Source: Lactobacillus sp. (GTDB taxonomy: Bacteria; Bacillota; Bacilli; Lactobacillales; Lactobacillaceae). Taken from it: 64,000 bases of DNA. The stretch covers positions 114,057 through 178,056 of the forward strand of contig JAKVKU010000008.1 of the NCBI GenBank assembly GCA_022484695.1, written 5' to 3'. Under the pieces are notes generated by a model. That model worked only from the letters and a program-made list of their open reading frames with translations, searched no databases and had not been told where the DNA came from. Each line of letters begins with the position of its first letter. Within the stretch, counting starts at the first letter, position 1. Shown here in pieces: positions 34,801-41,738 of the stretch. Made by a program: the position numbers and the translations under genes.

Positions 34801-36502
34801 TTTAGAAATTATTTCATCAGGGCACATTCAGCGCCATGTTGAGTTTCATAGCGGCGTGAATTTGATTGTAGACGTTACGCCACAAACGGCCATAACTGAA
34901 GGCGTGAAGACAGGAAACGGCGTTGGTAAAACCACTGTGCTACGATTGATTGGTTTTTGTTTTGGTAAAAAACCACAAAGTATCTATACTGATCCAGAAT
35001 CGAACAAAGTTTTAAAAGATGTGAAGGCATATTTGACGAACAATCGCGTTTTGATACGGTTGATTCTTTCCCAAAATTCGACAGCAATCGACAATGGGTC
35101 AAAGTATGTCCTTGAAAGGAATTTTTTGACCGGTAAAGACAAAATTCAACGGATCAATGGCAAAAATATCGCAAATATCAAAGATCTTCCCAAAATTATC
35201 GGCAAAGATCTGCTGGGCATTGATCCAGATGACAAGCCATCCTTTGCTCAAATTACGGGCCGAACCTTTCGTATTGACAGCCCGGCCATTGACAACACTT
35301 TAAAATTTGTCAGTGGCTATACTAGCAACACGGAATATGAAACGTTATTCCTATTCCTTTTTGGGGTGAAATTACCTGACCGTTCGCCGGTTGTGAAGCA
35401 ATTGGGAACCGAAACGGCTTTTCTCAAACGAATTGAAACGACACCTAAAGCCCAGCTAGAGCTTGAGTTGAACCGCGCCGACGATGATATCAAAAGGGCG
35501 CAACAACAGCGCCAACAACTTAACCTGGACCCAGAATATGATGCTAAGATTTCGCAGCTGGATGACTTGAAATATCAGCAAACGGTTCGTTCTAACCGGC
35601 TCACAGCCACAAAGTTACGCTTATCCTTAGTCAAAGATGCCCAACGCCAAGTTGAAGATAGCAAGTCACTAGTCGATGTGAAGGAATTGCAGCTGCTTTA
35701 TAGCGAAGCGGCGGAAATGGTGAATGGCTTACAAGCAAGTTTTGAGCAATTAGTGGCTTACAATAATCAAATGATCCAAGCCCGGGTCCAATTTATTGGT
35801 AAAGAAATACCCCAGCTTGAGGCAAAAATAGCCCATGAGCAGGCTGAGATGATGCAACTAAAGCAGCAAGCGCAACAAATTGTTGATTCAATAAGCAATA
35901 GCTCAACATCTAAGGACCTTGAAGAGATTGCTGACAAACTTGCTGCCTTGCACGAGCAAAAGGGTGAGCTAACCGAAAAATTAAGTCAGGTCGATGGCGC
36001 TTATGAAAAGATTGAAGCACTCCAAGCCCAGCTACACAAAATTGATAATAGTGCCTTTTCAAAAGAAGTTCAGGACCAGATTCAAAGTCAGTTGACCAAG
36101 TTTAATGACCATTTCTCGAAAATATCTGAAGCGATGTACGGGGAAAGCTATGGGGTCGCTTTTAAAAAAGAGTCGGATGCCAAGAAGAATAATTATTATA
36201 AATTTTATGTTTTTTCCTTCAATAATTCCAGCACCGGTAAGAAGCAAGGTGAGATTGCCGCATTTGATTTAGGCTACATTCAGTTCGCTCGTTCGGAAAA
36301 GATTCCCGTACTGGATTTTGTCCTTTATGACAGAAAAGAGTTAATGTATGGTGATCAGCTGACTAAAATCAGTGAAATCGCGAAAGCGAACGATATCCAA
36401 GTTGTTTTTCCAATTCTCAGTGATAAAATTCCGAGACCATTGGATACGGGTGAAAATATTGTGCTGAGCCTTTCCCAAAAAAACAAACTTTTTGAATTTT
36501 AA
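34787..36502 (+). CDS. ABC-3C ATPase (SMC/RecN-like, DUF2326)
   Basis: A 571-residue ABC ATPase of the SMC/RecN-like type. Walker A GNGVGKTT lies at residues 43-50. Residues ~205-420 are heptad-like helices rich in Gln/Glu/Lys, probably an antiparallel coiled coil. The C-terminal DUF2326 region (~440-571) contains LGYIQFAR and PVLDFVLYDR, the Walker-B-side motif of this family. The start is probably TTG 34787 (AAGGGGTGG upstream, giving MFINSLEIIS), inside the end of the middle gene; ATG 34766 is an alternative adding 7 residues. No membrane segments. Expected to sense invasion and drive the complex. Confidence 0.82.
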   Translation: MFINSLEIISSGHIQRHVEFHSGVNLIVDVTPQTAITEGVKTGNGVGKTTVLRLIGFCFGKKPQSIYTDPESNKVLKDVKAYLTNNRVLIRLILSQNSTAIDNGSKYVLERNFLTGKDKIQRINGKNIANIKDLPKIIGKDLLGIDPDDKPSFAQITGRTFRIDSPAIDNTLKFVSGYTSNTEYETLFLFLFGVKLPDRSPVVKQLGTETAFLKRIETTPKAQLELELNRADDDIKRAQQQRQQLNLDPEYDAKISQLDDLKYQQTVRSNRLTATKLRLSLVKDAQRQVEDSKSLVDVKELQLLYSEAAEMVNGLQASFEQLVAYNNQMIQARVQFIGKEIPQLEAKIAHEQAEMMQLKQQAQQIVDSISNSSTSKDLEEIADKLAALHEQKGELTEKLSQVDGAYEKIEALQAQLHKIDNSAFSKEVQDQIQSQLTKFNDHFSKISEAMYGESYGVAFKKESDAKKNNYYKFYVFSFNNSSTGKKQGEIAAFDLGYIQFARSEKIPVLDFVLYDRKELMYGDQLTKISEIAKANDIQVVFPILSDKIPRPLDTGENIVLSLSQKNKLFEF

Positions 36503-36530
36503 ATTCTAATTAGTGATTTGAACATAGCTA

Positions 36531-36582
36531 GGTGCATGCAAAAGCGTTGATACGGGATTTTTCCTGTATTGGCGTTTTTTTG
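36531..36582 (+). terminator. Terminator repeat R2, right flank of the ABC-3C module
   Basis: Same hairpin design as R1: GGTGCATG prefix, AAAGCGTTGATACGGG arm, changed loop, TGTATTGGCG arm and T7. It lies 29 nt after the ATPase stop. Confidence 0.82.
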
Positions 36583-36623
36583 ATGGGCCAAGCTTATTGG
36601 TAACTTTTGCCACAATAATTTGG

Positions 36624-36629
36624 TATAAT
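36624..36629 (+). promoter_or_regulatory. Extended -10 for the YbjQ-family gene
   Basis: TGGTATAAT, a TGn-extended consensus -10, 38 nt before the start. Confidence 0.55.
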
Positions 36630-36666
36630 TTGAGTGTTACATAAACTCAATATTGGAGGGATTTTT

Positions 36667-36993
36667 ATGGCAGATGATCAAATTTTAGTGGCAACCACAG
36701 AACACATTCCTGGTAAAGAATACGAAGTCATTGGTGAAGTCTTTGGCTTGACCACCCAATCTAAAAATGTGTTTAGTAACATTGGGGCCGGTTTGAAGAA
36801 CATTGTCGGTGGCGAAATCAAAGCCTATACGGACATGTTGCACGAGTCCCGGGATGAAGCCGTTGCTCGCTTGCGCCAAGCTGCGATTGACCGGGGCGCC
36901 GATGCCGTGGTGATGATGCGTTTTGATTCTGGTTCAATTGGCGGCGAAATGCAATCCGTTGTAGCTTATGGCACGGCCGTTAAATTTAAATAA
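36667..36993 (+). CDS. YbjQ/UPF0145 family protein
   Basis: A 108-residue cytoplasmic protein of the YbjQ (UPF0145, putative heavy-metal-binding) family. Signatures are [18 protein letters not shown] at the N-terminus, [16 protein letters not shown], then [13 protein letters not shown] and VAYGTAVKF. These proteins form pentameric barrels in known structures and their function is unclear. ATG 36667 has GGAGGG upstream. It is a lone gene between its own promoter and a terminator. Confidence 0.92.
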   Translation: MADDQILVATTEHIPGKEYEVIGEVFGLTTQSKNVFSNIGAGLKNIVGGEIKAYTDMLHESRDEAVARLRQAAIDRGADAVVMMRFDSGSIGGEMQSVVAYGTAVKFK

Positions 36994-37003
36994 CTAGCTT
37001 AAG

Positions 37004-37047
37004 CAACACCTGATCGGGTTTCTCAAACCTGGTTGGGTGTTTTTTTG
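37004..37047 (+). terminator. Terminator after the YbjQ gene
   Basis: AACACCTGATCGGGTTT pairs with AAACCTGGTTGGGTGTT (some GU pairs and mismatches), then T7. Confidence 0.85.
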
Positions 37048-37185
37048 CTTTTTTATAACAGCTGTTGTTGAAACAAAATCCCGGTATATTAGGCTTATAA
37101 GTGTGTTTAGTCTCTTTTGAAGTCGGTATTTGATACAATTAACTTATAGTGTTTATAAGTATATTCGCAAAGGAGCGTGAACTGG

Positions 37186-37455
37186 ATGAAGCGAGACAAT
37201 ATCATAAAATTAACTGTGTTAGGTTTAACAACCATTGGGCTGGTAGGCACCGCTGCTTTGATGCCGGTTAAGAACGCCGTTTCTGAAACACAACCGGTCA
37301 CTTTGCGGGCAGGTAAGATTAAAACGGCCCGGGTCAAAGTTGACGTAGCTCCCCAAGAACCGGCCCACAGTTTGACTGCAGGTTCCCACCGCACGGTACA
37401 ACCTTGGTATCAGGCTGGCCGTTATCAAAATACTTATGATATGTCCTTGGAATAA
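37186..37455 (+). CDS. Small exported or membrane-anchored hypothetical protein
   Basis: An 89-residue protein with a basic start MKRDNIIK, a hydrophobic segment LTVLGLTTIGLVGTAALM (about residues 8-26) and an extracellular tail rich in Val, Arg, Gln and His. No known domain. ATG 37186 has AAAGGAG 10 nt upstream. It lies alone between the YbjQ gene and an S-layer-like gene. The signal could be a cleaved signal peptide or an N-terminal anchor. Confidence 0.7.
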   Translation: MKRDNIIKLTVLGLTTIGLVGTAALMPVKNAVSETQPVTLRAGKIKTARVKVDVAPQEPAHSLTAGSHRTVQPWYQAGRYQNTYDMSLE

Positions 37456-37546
37456 GGTTTTGTGGGGCTTTTTAAAAAAATAACTCAAAAAGTGGTCATT
37501 ACTTGACTGGGTTTTACGGGTGAAATTTAACTTAAGAAAACAAAAT

Positions 37547-37570
37547 ATTTGGCTAGCAAATTAGCCAAAT
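37547..37570. terminator. Hairpin between the genes at 37186 and 37845
   Basis: 9-bp perfect stem ATTTGGCTA with TAGCCAAAT and a 6-nt loop. There is no T-run, so terminator function is uncertain. Confidence 0.45.
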
Positions 37571-37765
37571 TAAACCTACCAAATTCAAATAAGCCTTGGT
37601 ATATCAAGGTTTCAACTGCCACCAACGCGTGATTTCTGCTTCGAATCCTCCTGGTCATTATGAAAAAACAACCCCCAAATATAGGCTAATATCACTGCTG
37701 TTATTTTTCAGGAATGGCTTTATAGCAAGGCTGAAGGGCGTTTTTATAAGAAAAATTTTGCGACT

Positions 37766-37804
37766 TGCTATACTAATTGCCATAGATAAATCATTGTTAT
37801 CTAT
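37766..37804 (+). promoter_or_regulatory. Extended -10 with adjoining inverted repeat (candidate operator)
   Basis: TGCTATACT (37766-37774) is followed by ATAGATAA, 7 nt, TTATCTAT (37782-37804). The 8-bp arms are perfect and would cover the transcription start, as a repressor site would. Confidence 0.55.
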
Positions 37805-37844
37805 AGCCAAATTTTTTCAATCCATTAAAGGAGGACTTCAAGTT

Positions 37845-39617
37845 ATGAAAAAGACGCACAAACTCAGATTTTTAGGTGTGACGGCTGCGGCATTACTGGC
37901 GGTGGCCCCAATGGCGGCCCCAGCGGTGACCACCGTCTTACCGGGCGCCCACGTGGGTGTGGTCCAAGCGGCAACGGCCAATGTGACCTCTAAGTTTAAT
38001 GTCCCCACGGCTATGAACATGACGTTATTAGGGGGTGCCTATGAATATGGTGGGCCAAACCTGGACAAGCCCGGGCAATTGGCGAACACCAGCGTGAACA
38101 TCGATGCTATTTATGTGGTGAATGGTACGATTAGGTCCATGAAGCTACAAAACACCCCGGATACTTGGGTTGCTTTCCGGGATTTGGCCACGGCAACCAC
38201 TGCCTTGGCTTTCGGTATCGCTGAGCCAGACGGGGATGGGGAAGCCGCTACTTTACCACTCTTGACGGCCAATAATGGCACGGTGTGGACGGACGTTGAA
38301 GATCCCAACGTGACTCGGACCACAGATGCTGGTGTGACCGTGAAGGCCACTATTTTAGAAACATCGGCTGGGGTCATTACCCGGGCTTATGTGGCTGAAG
38401 ATGGCCGCAACTGGTACGTTCGCGGGGCGGATTTAACGACTGATCCGGCGGCCTTGAACAATTACGAAGACGGCAATGTGGCTTCTAAAGACACTAGTGT
38501 CAGTCCGAAGTATGTGTCTGGGGCTCAAGTCTATGCCGATGTGAATTTGAAGAATCCGATTGTTAGCGATGTGATCAATTATGGTTCTCGAGTGCCGGTA
38601 GTCGCTTATGTCCGGGATGTGAACAAAGAAATTGTAGGTTATAAACTAGGCAATGGCCGCTATGTGAAAGCTGAAGCGGTAAGCCCTAATGCGGTGACCT
38701 ATACCAAAGTCTACCAAAGCGGCACGGTGACCACCAAGAACCAAGCGGTGACCTACAACTACAATAACGACGGCAATGCCACCCCGACCAATAATCGCAT
38801 TGGTGCTAAGCAAAGTCTGAACTATGTGGCGGTACTCCAAGATGCCAATGGGGAAATTTACGCTTATGGTGTTCGGGATACCAGCATCAATAATGATATC
38901 CCCGGGACCGATGGCTTGGTTTATGTCCGGGCCAGCGATGTGACCACTGGCGCCCCAACCAGTGATTTGACTATCACGGTGGTGCCCGCGGGGACGTTGA
39001 CCGTGGATTCCGGGAAAAAGGCGGTTAAGGTCTATGACGATGCGGCCACCACCCAGGATTCCGGGGCCACTTTAAGCACGGATCATGATACTTGGACCGT
39101 CACCAGAACTGCCAAGGACAAAGACGGCAAAGTTGTGGCCTATGATTTGGGCAATAACCAGTGGGTAAAAGCTGGCGATGTGGCCGAACATGAGGCTGAG
39201 AAATACGACGTGTCTGACATGCCTAAGGGAACGGCCCTTTATTCCAGCTTCCGGGCTGCAACGATTTACAGTGATCCTGAGACCACTCAAGCCAATGGCA
39301 AGTTGAATACCAGCTACGACGAGTGGACGGCCTTCAAGGTGGCCAAAGACGCTGATGGTACGGCTCATGCCTATGACCTGGGGAATAATCAATGGGTGAA
39401 AGCCTCTGACTTGGCCCTGGTGAAAGACTTAGGCGGGACCTTTGACGCCAATGCGGGCACCCCGCTGTATAACCGTGATGGCGACCGCACTGGCCGCATC
39501 AGTGATGATGGCCAGTACAAAGTCTTTGCTGTGACCTATATTGATGGCAAACAAGCTGTCAAGCTGGGGAACGATAACCAATGGATCATTGCTTCTTCCG
39601 GGGATTATTACCCTTAA
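37845..39617 (+). CDS. S-layer-like surface protein (subfamily B, not codon-optimised)
   Basis: A 590-residue secreted protein with signal peptide MKKTHKLRFLG then VTAAALLAVAPMAAPAV, cleaved near VQA-AT. The mature start NVTSKFN and the whole domain order match the gene at 14079. The DNA is GC-rich with many CGG, GCG and CCG codons, unlike the biased codons of 14079. It ends GDYYP without the usual final Ala. ATG 37845 has AAAGGAGGA 10 nt upstream; the open frame extends 83 codons earlier but through the promoter. Probably a conditionally expressed alternative S-layer gene. Confidence 0.84.
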   Translation: MKKTHKLRFLGVTAAALLAVAPMAAPAVTTVLPGAHVGVVQAATANVTSKFNVPTAMNMTLLGGAYEYGGPNLDKPGQLANTSVNIDAIYVVNGTIRSMKLQNTPDTWVAFRDLATATTALAFGIAEPDGDGEAATLPLLTANNGTVWTDVEDPNVTRTTDAGVTVKATILETSAGVITRAYVAEDGRNWYVRGADLTTDPAALNNYEDGNVASKDTSVSPKYVSGAQVYADVNLKNPIVSDVINYGSRVPVVAYVRDVNKEIVGYKLGNGRYVKAEAVSPNAVTYTKVYQSGTVTTKNQAVTYNYNNDGNATPTNNRIGAKQSLNYVAVLQDANGEIYAYGVRDTSINNDIPGTDGLVYVRASDVTTGAPTSDLTITVVPAGTLTVDSGKKAVKVYDDAATTQDSGATLSTDHDTWTVTRTAKDKDGKVVAYDLGNNQWVKAGDVAEHEAEKYDVSDMPKGTALYSSFRAATIYSDPETTQANGKLNTSYDEWTAFKVAKDADGTAHAYDLGNNQWVKASDLALVKDLGGTFDANAGTPLYNRDGDRTGRISDDGQYKVFAVTYIDGKQAVKLGNDNQWIIASSGDYYP

Positions 39618-39631
39618 AGCACCATTACCAC

Positions 39632-39663
39632 CGGCTTAAAACTGGCCTGCCACTGGTTTTAAG
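39632..39663 (+). terminator. Hairpin after the gene at 37845
   Basis: GCTTAAAACTGG and CCACTGGTTTTAAGC arms with a small loop. There is no T-run. Confidence 0.5.
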
Positions 39664-39779
39664 CGAATCACCTTCCTAAATCAGTTATTAAGTTCTACTG
39701 CTTGTCATACGTTCAGCCATGTATGACCTGACACCGATAAATAATAAAACTGCCTTTTGCACCATCCCATCTTAATAGG

Positions 39780-39807
39780 AAGCACGCCGATTGTGGGCGT
39801 GCTTTTT
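39780..39807 (+). terminator. Terminator upstream of the gene at 39894
   Basis: AAGCACGCC pairs with GGGCGTGCTT, 6-nt loop, then T5. Confidence 0.85.
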
Positions 39808-39893
39808 GTGCGTTTTGACACAAGTTTCAAGTACACGCCCGGGAATTAAGCTATAATGGTATTAGATGATTTAAAATTTGGAGGTTTTGTATC

Positions 39894-40715
39894 ATGAAGA
39901 AAGTTCAATTTGGTTTATTAGCAGCAGCGGCTCTTTTGGCAGTGAGCCCACTGACAGGGGTTTTGGCCAGCGGCACGGTGCAGGCGGCGGCCGCACCCCC
40001 AATTGAGACCCCGGGTTCAGAAACCAAACCGGAAAAACCTACCACGGGCATTTTGACCCTGGTTGACCTCAGCGATGGCACCACGATCAATGCCCATAAA
40101 CAGGCCTGGACGATTTATCAAGACCCTAAGATGACCCGGGATTCCGGCAAAAAGTTGAGCACGGACCAAGAGATTTGGACCCCCACCCAAGTTGCCCGTG
40201 ACAGCAATGGGGTGGCCGTGTCTTATAATTTAGGGGATAATCAATGGATTGGCGCCAGCAATGTTACCGTCATTAAAGGCACCCCGGACACGGATTTGAC
40301 TGTGGCTAAATACACCAGCAGTGACCCACTTTATAGCATTGGCAGTGACGTGACGGTTTACAGTGATCCGGACACCACCAAAGCCAGCGGTACCTTAGCT
40401 GCTGGGGTGAGCGAATGGCAAGTCAACCGTACCGCCACTGACCCTAAGACTGGGACCGTTGTGGCCTATGACTTGGGCAAGAACCAATGGGTCAAGGCCA
40501 AGGACTTGAGCGCGCAAAAGGCCTTAACTGGCACCTTTATCGTCAACGCCGGCACGCCACTATTAGCCGATAATGGCAGTCAAGTGGGGACAATTTCGGC
40601 CAGCGGTAGCTATCAAGTCACCGCCGTCAGCTATTTTGACGGGCATCAAGTGTTAAAATTAGCGGAAAACAACCAATGGGTCCAAGCAGCTAAAGGGGCT
40701 TTTTACCCGGCTTAA
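39894..40715 (+). CDS. Short S-layer-like protein (minimal C-terminal module)
   Basis: A 273-residue secreted protein: signal peptide MKKVQFGLLAAAALLAVSPL, cleaved near VQA-AA, a short Pro/Glu/Thr linker, then three SLAP-like units (each with IYQDP/VYSDP...KDSGKKL...VAYDLGxNQWVKA) and the closing QWVQAAKGAFYPA. It is almost only the wall-binding module of the array, with no distinctive N-terminal domain. Start has GGAGG 9 nt upstream and TATAAT 37 nt before that (39852-39857). It could compete for or cap the same wall ligand. Confidence 0.83.
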   Translation: MKKVQFGLLAAAALLAVSPLTGVLASGTVQAAAAPPIETPGSETKPEKPTTGILTLVDLSDGTTINAHKQAWTIYQDPKMTRDSGKKLSTDQEIWTPTQVARDSNGVAVSYNLGDNQWIGASNVTVIKGTPDTDLTVAKYTSSDPLYSIGSDVTVYSDPDTTKASGTLAAGVSEWQVNRTATDPKTGTVVAYDLGKNQWVKAKDLSAQKALTGTFIVNAGTPLLADNGSQVGTISASGSYQVTAVSYFDGHQVLKLAENNQWVQAAKGAFYPA

Positions 40716-40751
40716 GGAATATGCTAGAATAAGACTAGGATCTAGTTGATA

Positions 40752-40799
40752 GATAAGACAATCTTTTCGGTAGTGACGAAGGGGTTGCCTTATTTTTAA
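40752..40799 (+). terminator. Terminator after the gene at 39894
   Basis: ATAAGACAATCTTTTCG pairs with CGAAGGGGTTGCCTTAT (GU pairs and mismatches), then T5. Confidence 0.75.
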
Positions 40800-40838
40800 T
40801 GGTTACAAATATAATTTATGAGGAAATCGAGGCCAACT

Positions 40839-41381
40839 ATGTTACAAGCAATTGATGTGTCAAAAGACATGACTGATTATGAACCATTGAAACAACTGTA
40901 TTTACGGGCTTTCCCCCGGGAAGAACGCTTCCCCCTGTTCTTTTTGATTCGCCAGACTAAAAAAGCCGGTATTCGTTTTCAGGCTTGGTATGATGGAGCG
41001 ACTTTTGTGGGGCTGACTTATATCATCACCTACCAGGGGATGACCTATCTGTTATTTTTAGCGGTGAATGATCAAATTCGTTCTAAGGGCTACGGCAGTC
41101 AAATTTTAAAAGCCATCGCCAAGATTTATCGGGGCAACACGATCACACTTTTGATGGAAGAAGTGGTCGAAAGTGCGCCTAATTATGAGCAACGACTAAA
41201 ACGCCAAGAATTCTACTTTAAAAATGGTTTCCGGGATAGTCACCACACCACGGTGGAATATGGGGTGAAGTACCAAATGTTAGTATCCGGGGCTGATTTC
41301 ACCGCCAAACAATATCGGGACTTGTTCATCTACTTTGTGGGCCCCGTGGTTTACCGGTTTTACGGCACGGATGTGGTGTAA
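40839..41381 (+). CDS. GNAT-family N-acetyltransferase
   Basis: A 180-residue acetyltransferase. The central strand-turn LLFLAVNDQIRSKGYGSQIL is the acetyl-CoA-binding motif A of the GNAT fold (R/Q-x-x-G-x-G/A form). An FYFKNGF segment forms the later motif B. Substrate unknown. ATG 40839 is preferred to 40818 because GAGG precedes it. It stands alone between S-layer-like and autolysin genes. The C-terminal tail (FIYFVGPVVYRFYG) is aromatic and unusual but not membrane-spanning. Confidence 0.85.
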   Translation: MLQAIDVSKDMTDYEPLKQLYLRAFPREERFPLFFLIRQTKKAGIRFQAWYDGATFVGLTYIITYQGMTYLLFLAVNDQIRSKGYGSQILKAIAKIYRGNTITLLMEEVVESAPNYEQRLKRQEFYFKNGFRDSHHTTVEYGVKYQMLVSGADFTAKQYRDLFIYFVGPVVYRFYGTDVV

Positions 41382-41479
41382 TATTGTCCAGCTGCTTTTG
41401 AAATGGGCCACCAGCTGTAATATTTCCCGGGAAATTATCGCCGGGTAAAGATTTCTTAGCTGGTTTTAAAGCCCGCTTA

Positions 41480-41511
41480 AACGCTAGGCCTGTTGCGCAA
41501 CAGCCAGCGTT
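41480..41511. repeat. Imperfect palindrome
   Basis: AACGCT...CTGTTGCGCAACAG...AGCGTT, a near-perfect 32-nt inverted repeat centred on TTGCGCAA, without a T-run. It could be a protein-binding site or an mRNA-end hairpin. Confidence 0.45.
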
Positions 41512-41533
41512 ATGTTGTGACTTTATTACAAGC

Positions 41534-41560
41534 AAGTGGCTTTCAAAGGTGCCACTTTTC
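41534..41560 (+). terminator. Short terminator
   Basis: AAGTGGC and GCCACTT arms, 10-nt loop, then TTTTC. Probably ends the acetyltransferase transcript. Confidence 0.6.
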
Positions 41561-41738
41561 AGGTTGGTTGCAATCATATTACAGTTTCGTGAATGTGAAT
41601 TTTCCATGACGAGAATATGTTATTGTTGTAACTATGAGTTGGGCCGATTATTTCAAATAAGCATGTTTTTTAACACATGCACCAGGTCCCTAAAGATTTG
41701 GCAGTTACACTTATTACAGGAATTTAGGAGAATTATAG

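Larger units (their letters stand above)
37456..37844. other. 389-nt intergenic region
   Basis: It holds a hairpin (37547-37570), an extended -10 at 37766-37774 and an inverted repeat (37782-37804). The frame running through it into the next gene lacks a start with a ribosome site. Confidence 0.6.
41382..41738. other. 357-nt intergenic region
   Basis: It has a GC-rich palindrome (41480-41511) and a hairpin with T4 (41534-41559). A frame at 41549 has no ribosome site. Confidence 0.5.

Noticed and set aside
37596..37844. 83-residue N-terminal extension of the S-layer-like gene at 37845
   Set aside because: The extension covers a promoter-like element and an inverted repeat, and the signal peptide with a strong ribosome site starts at 37845.
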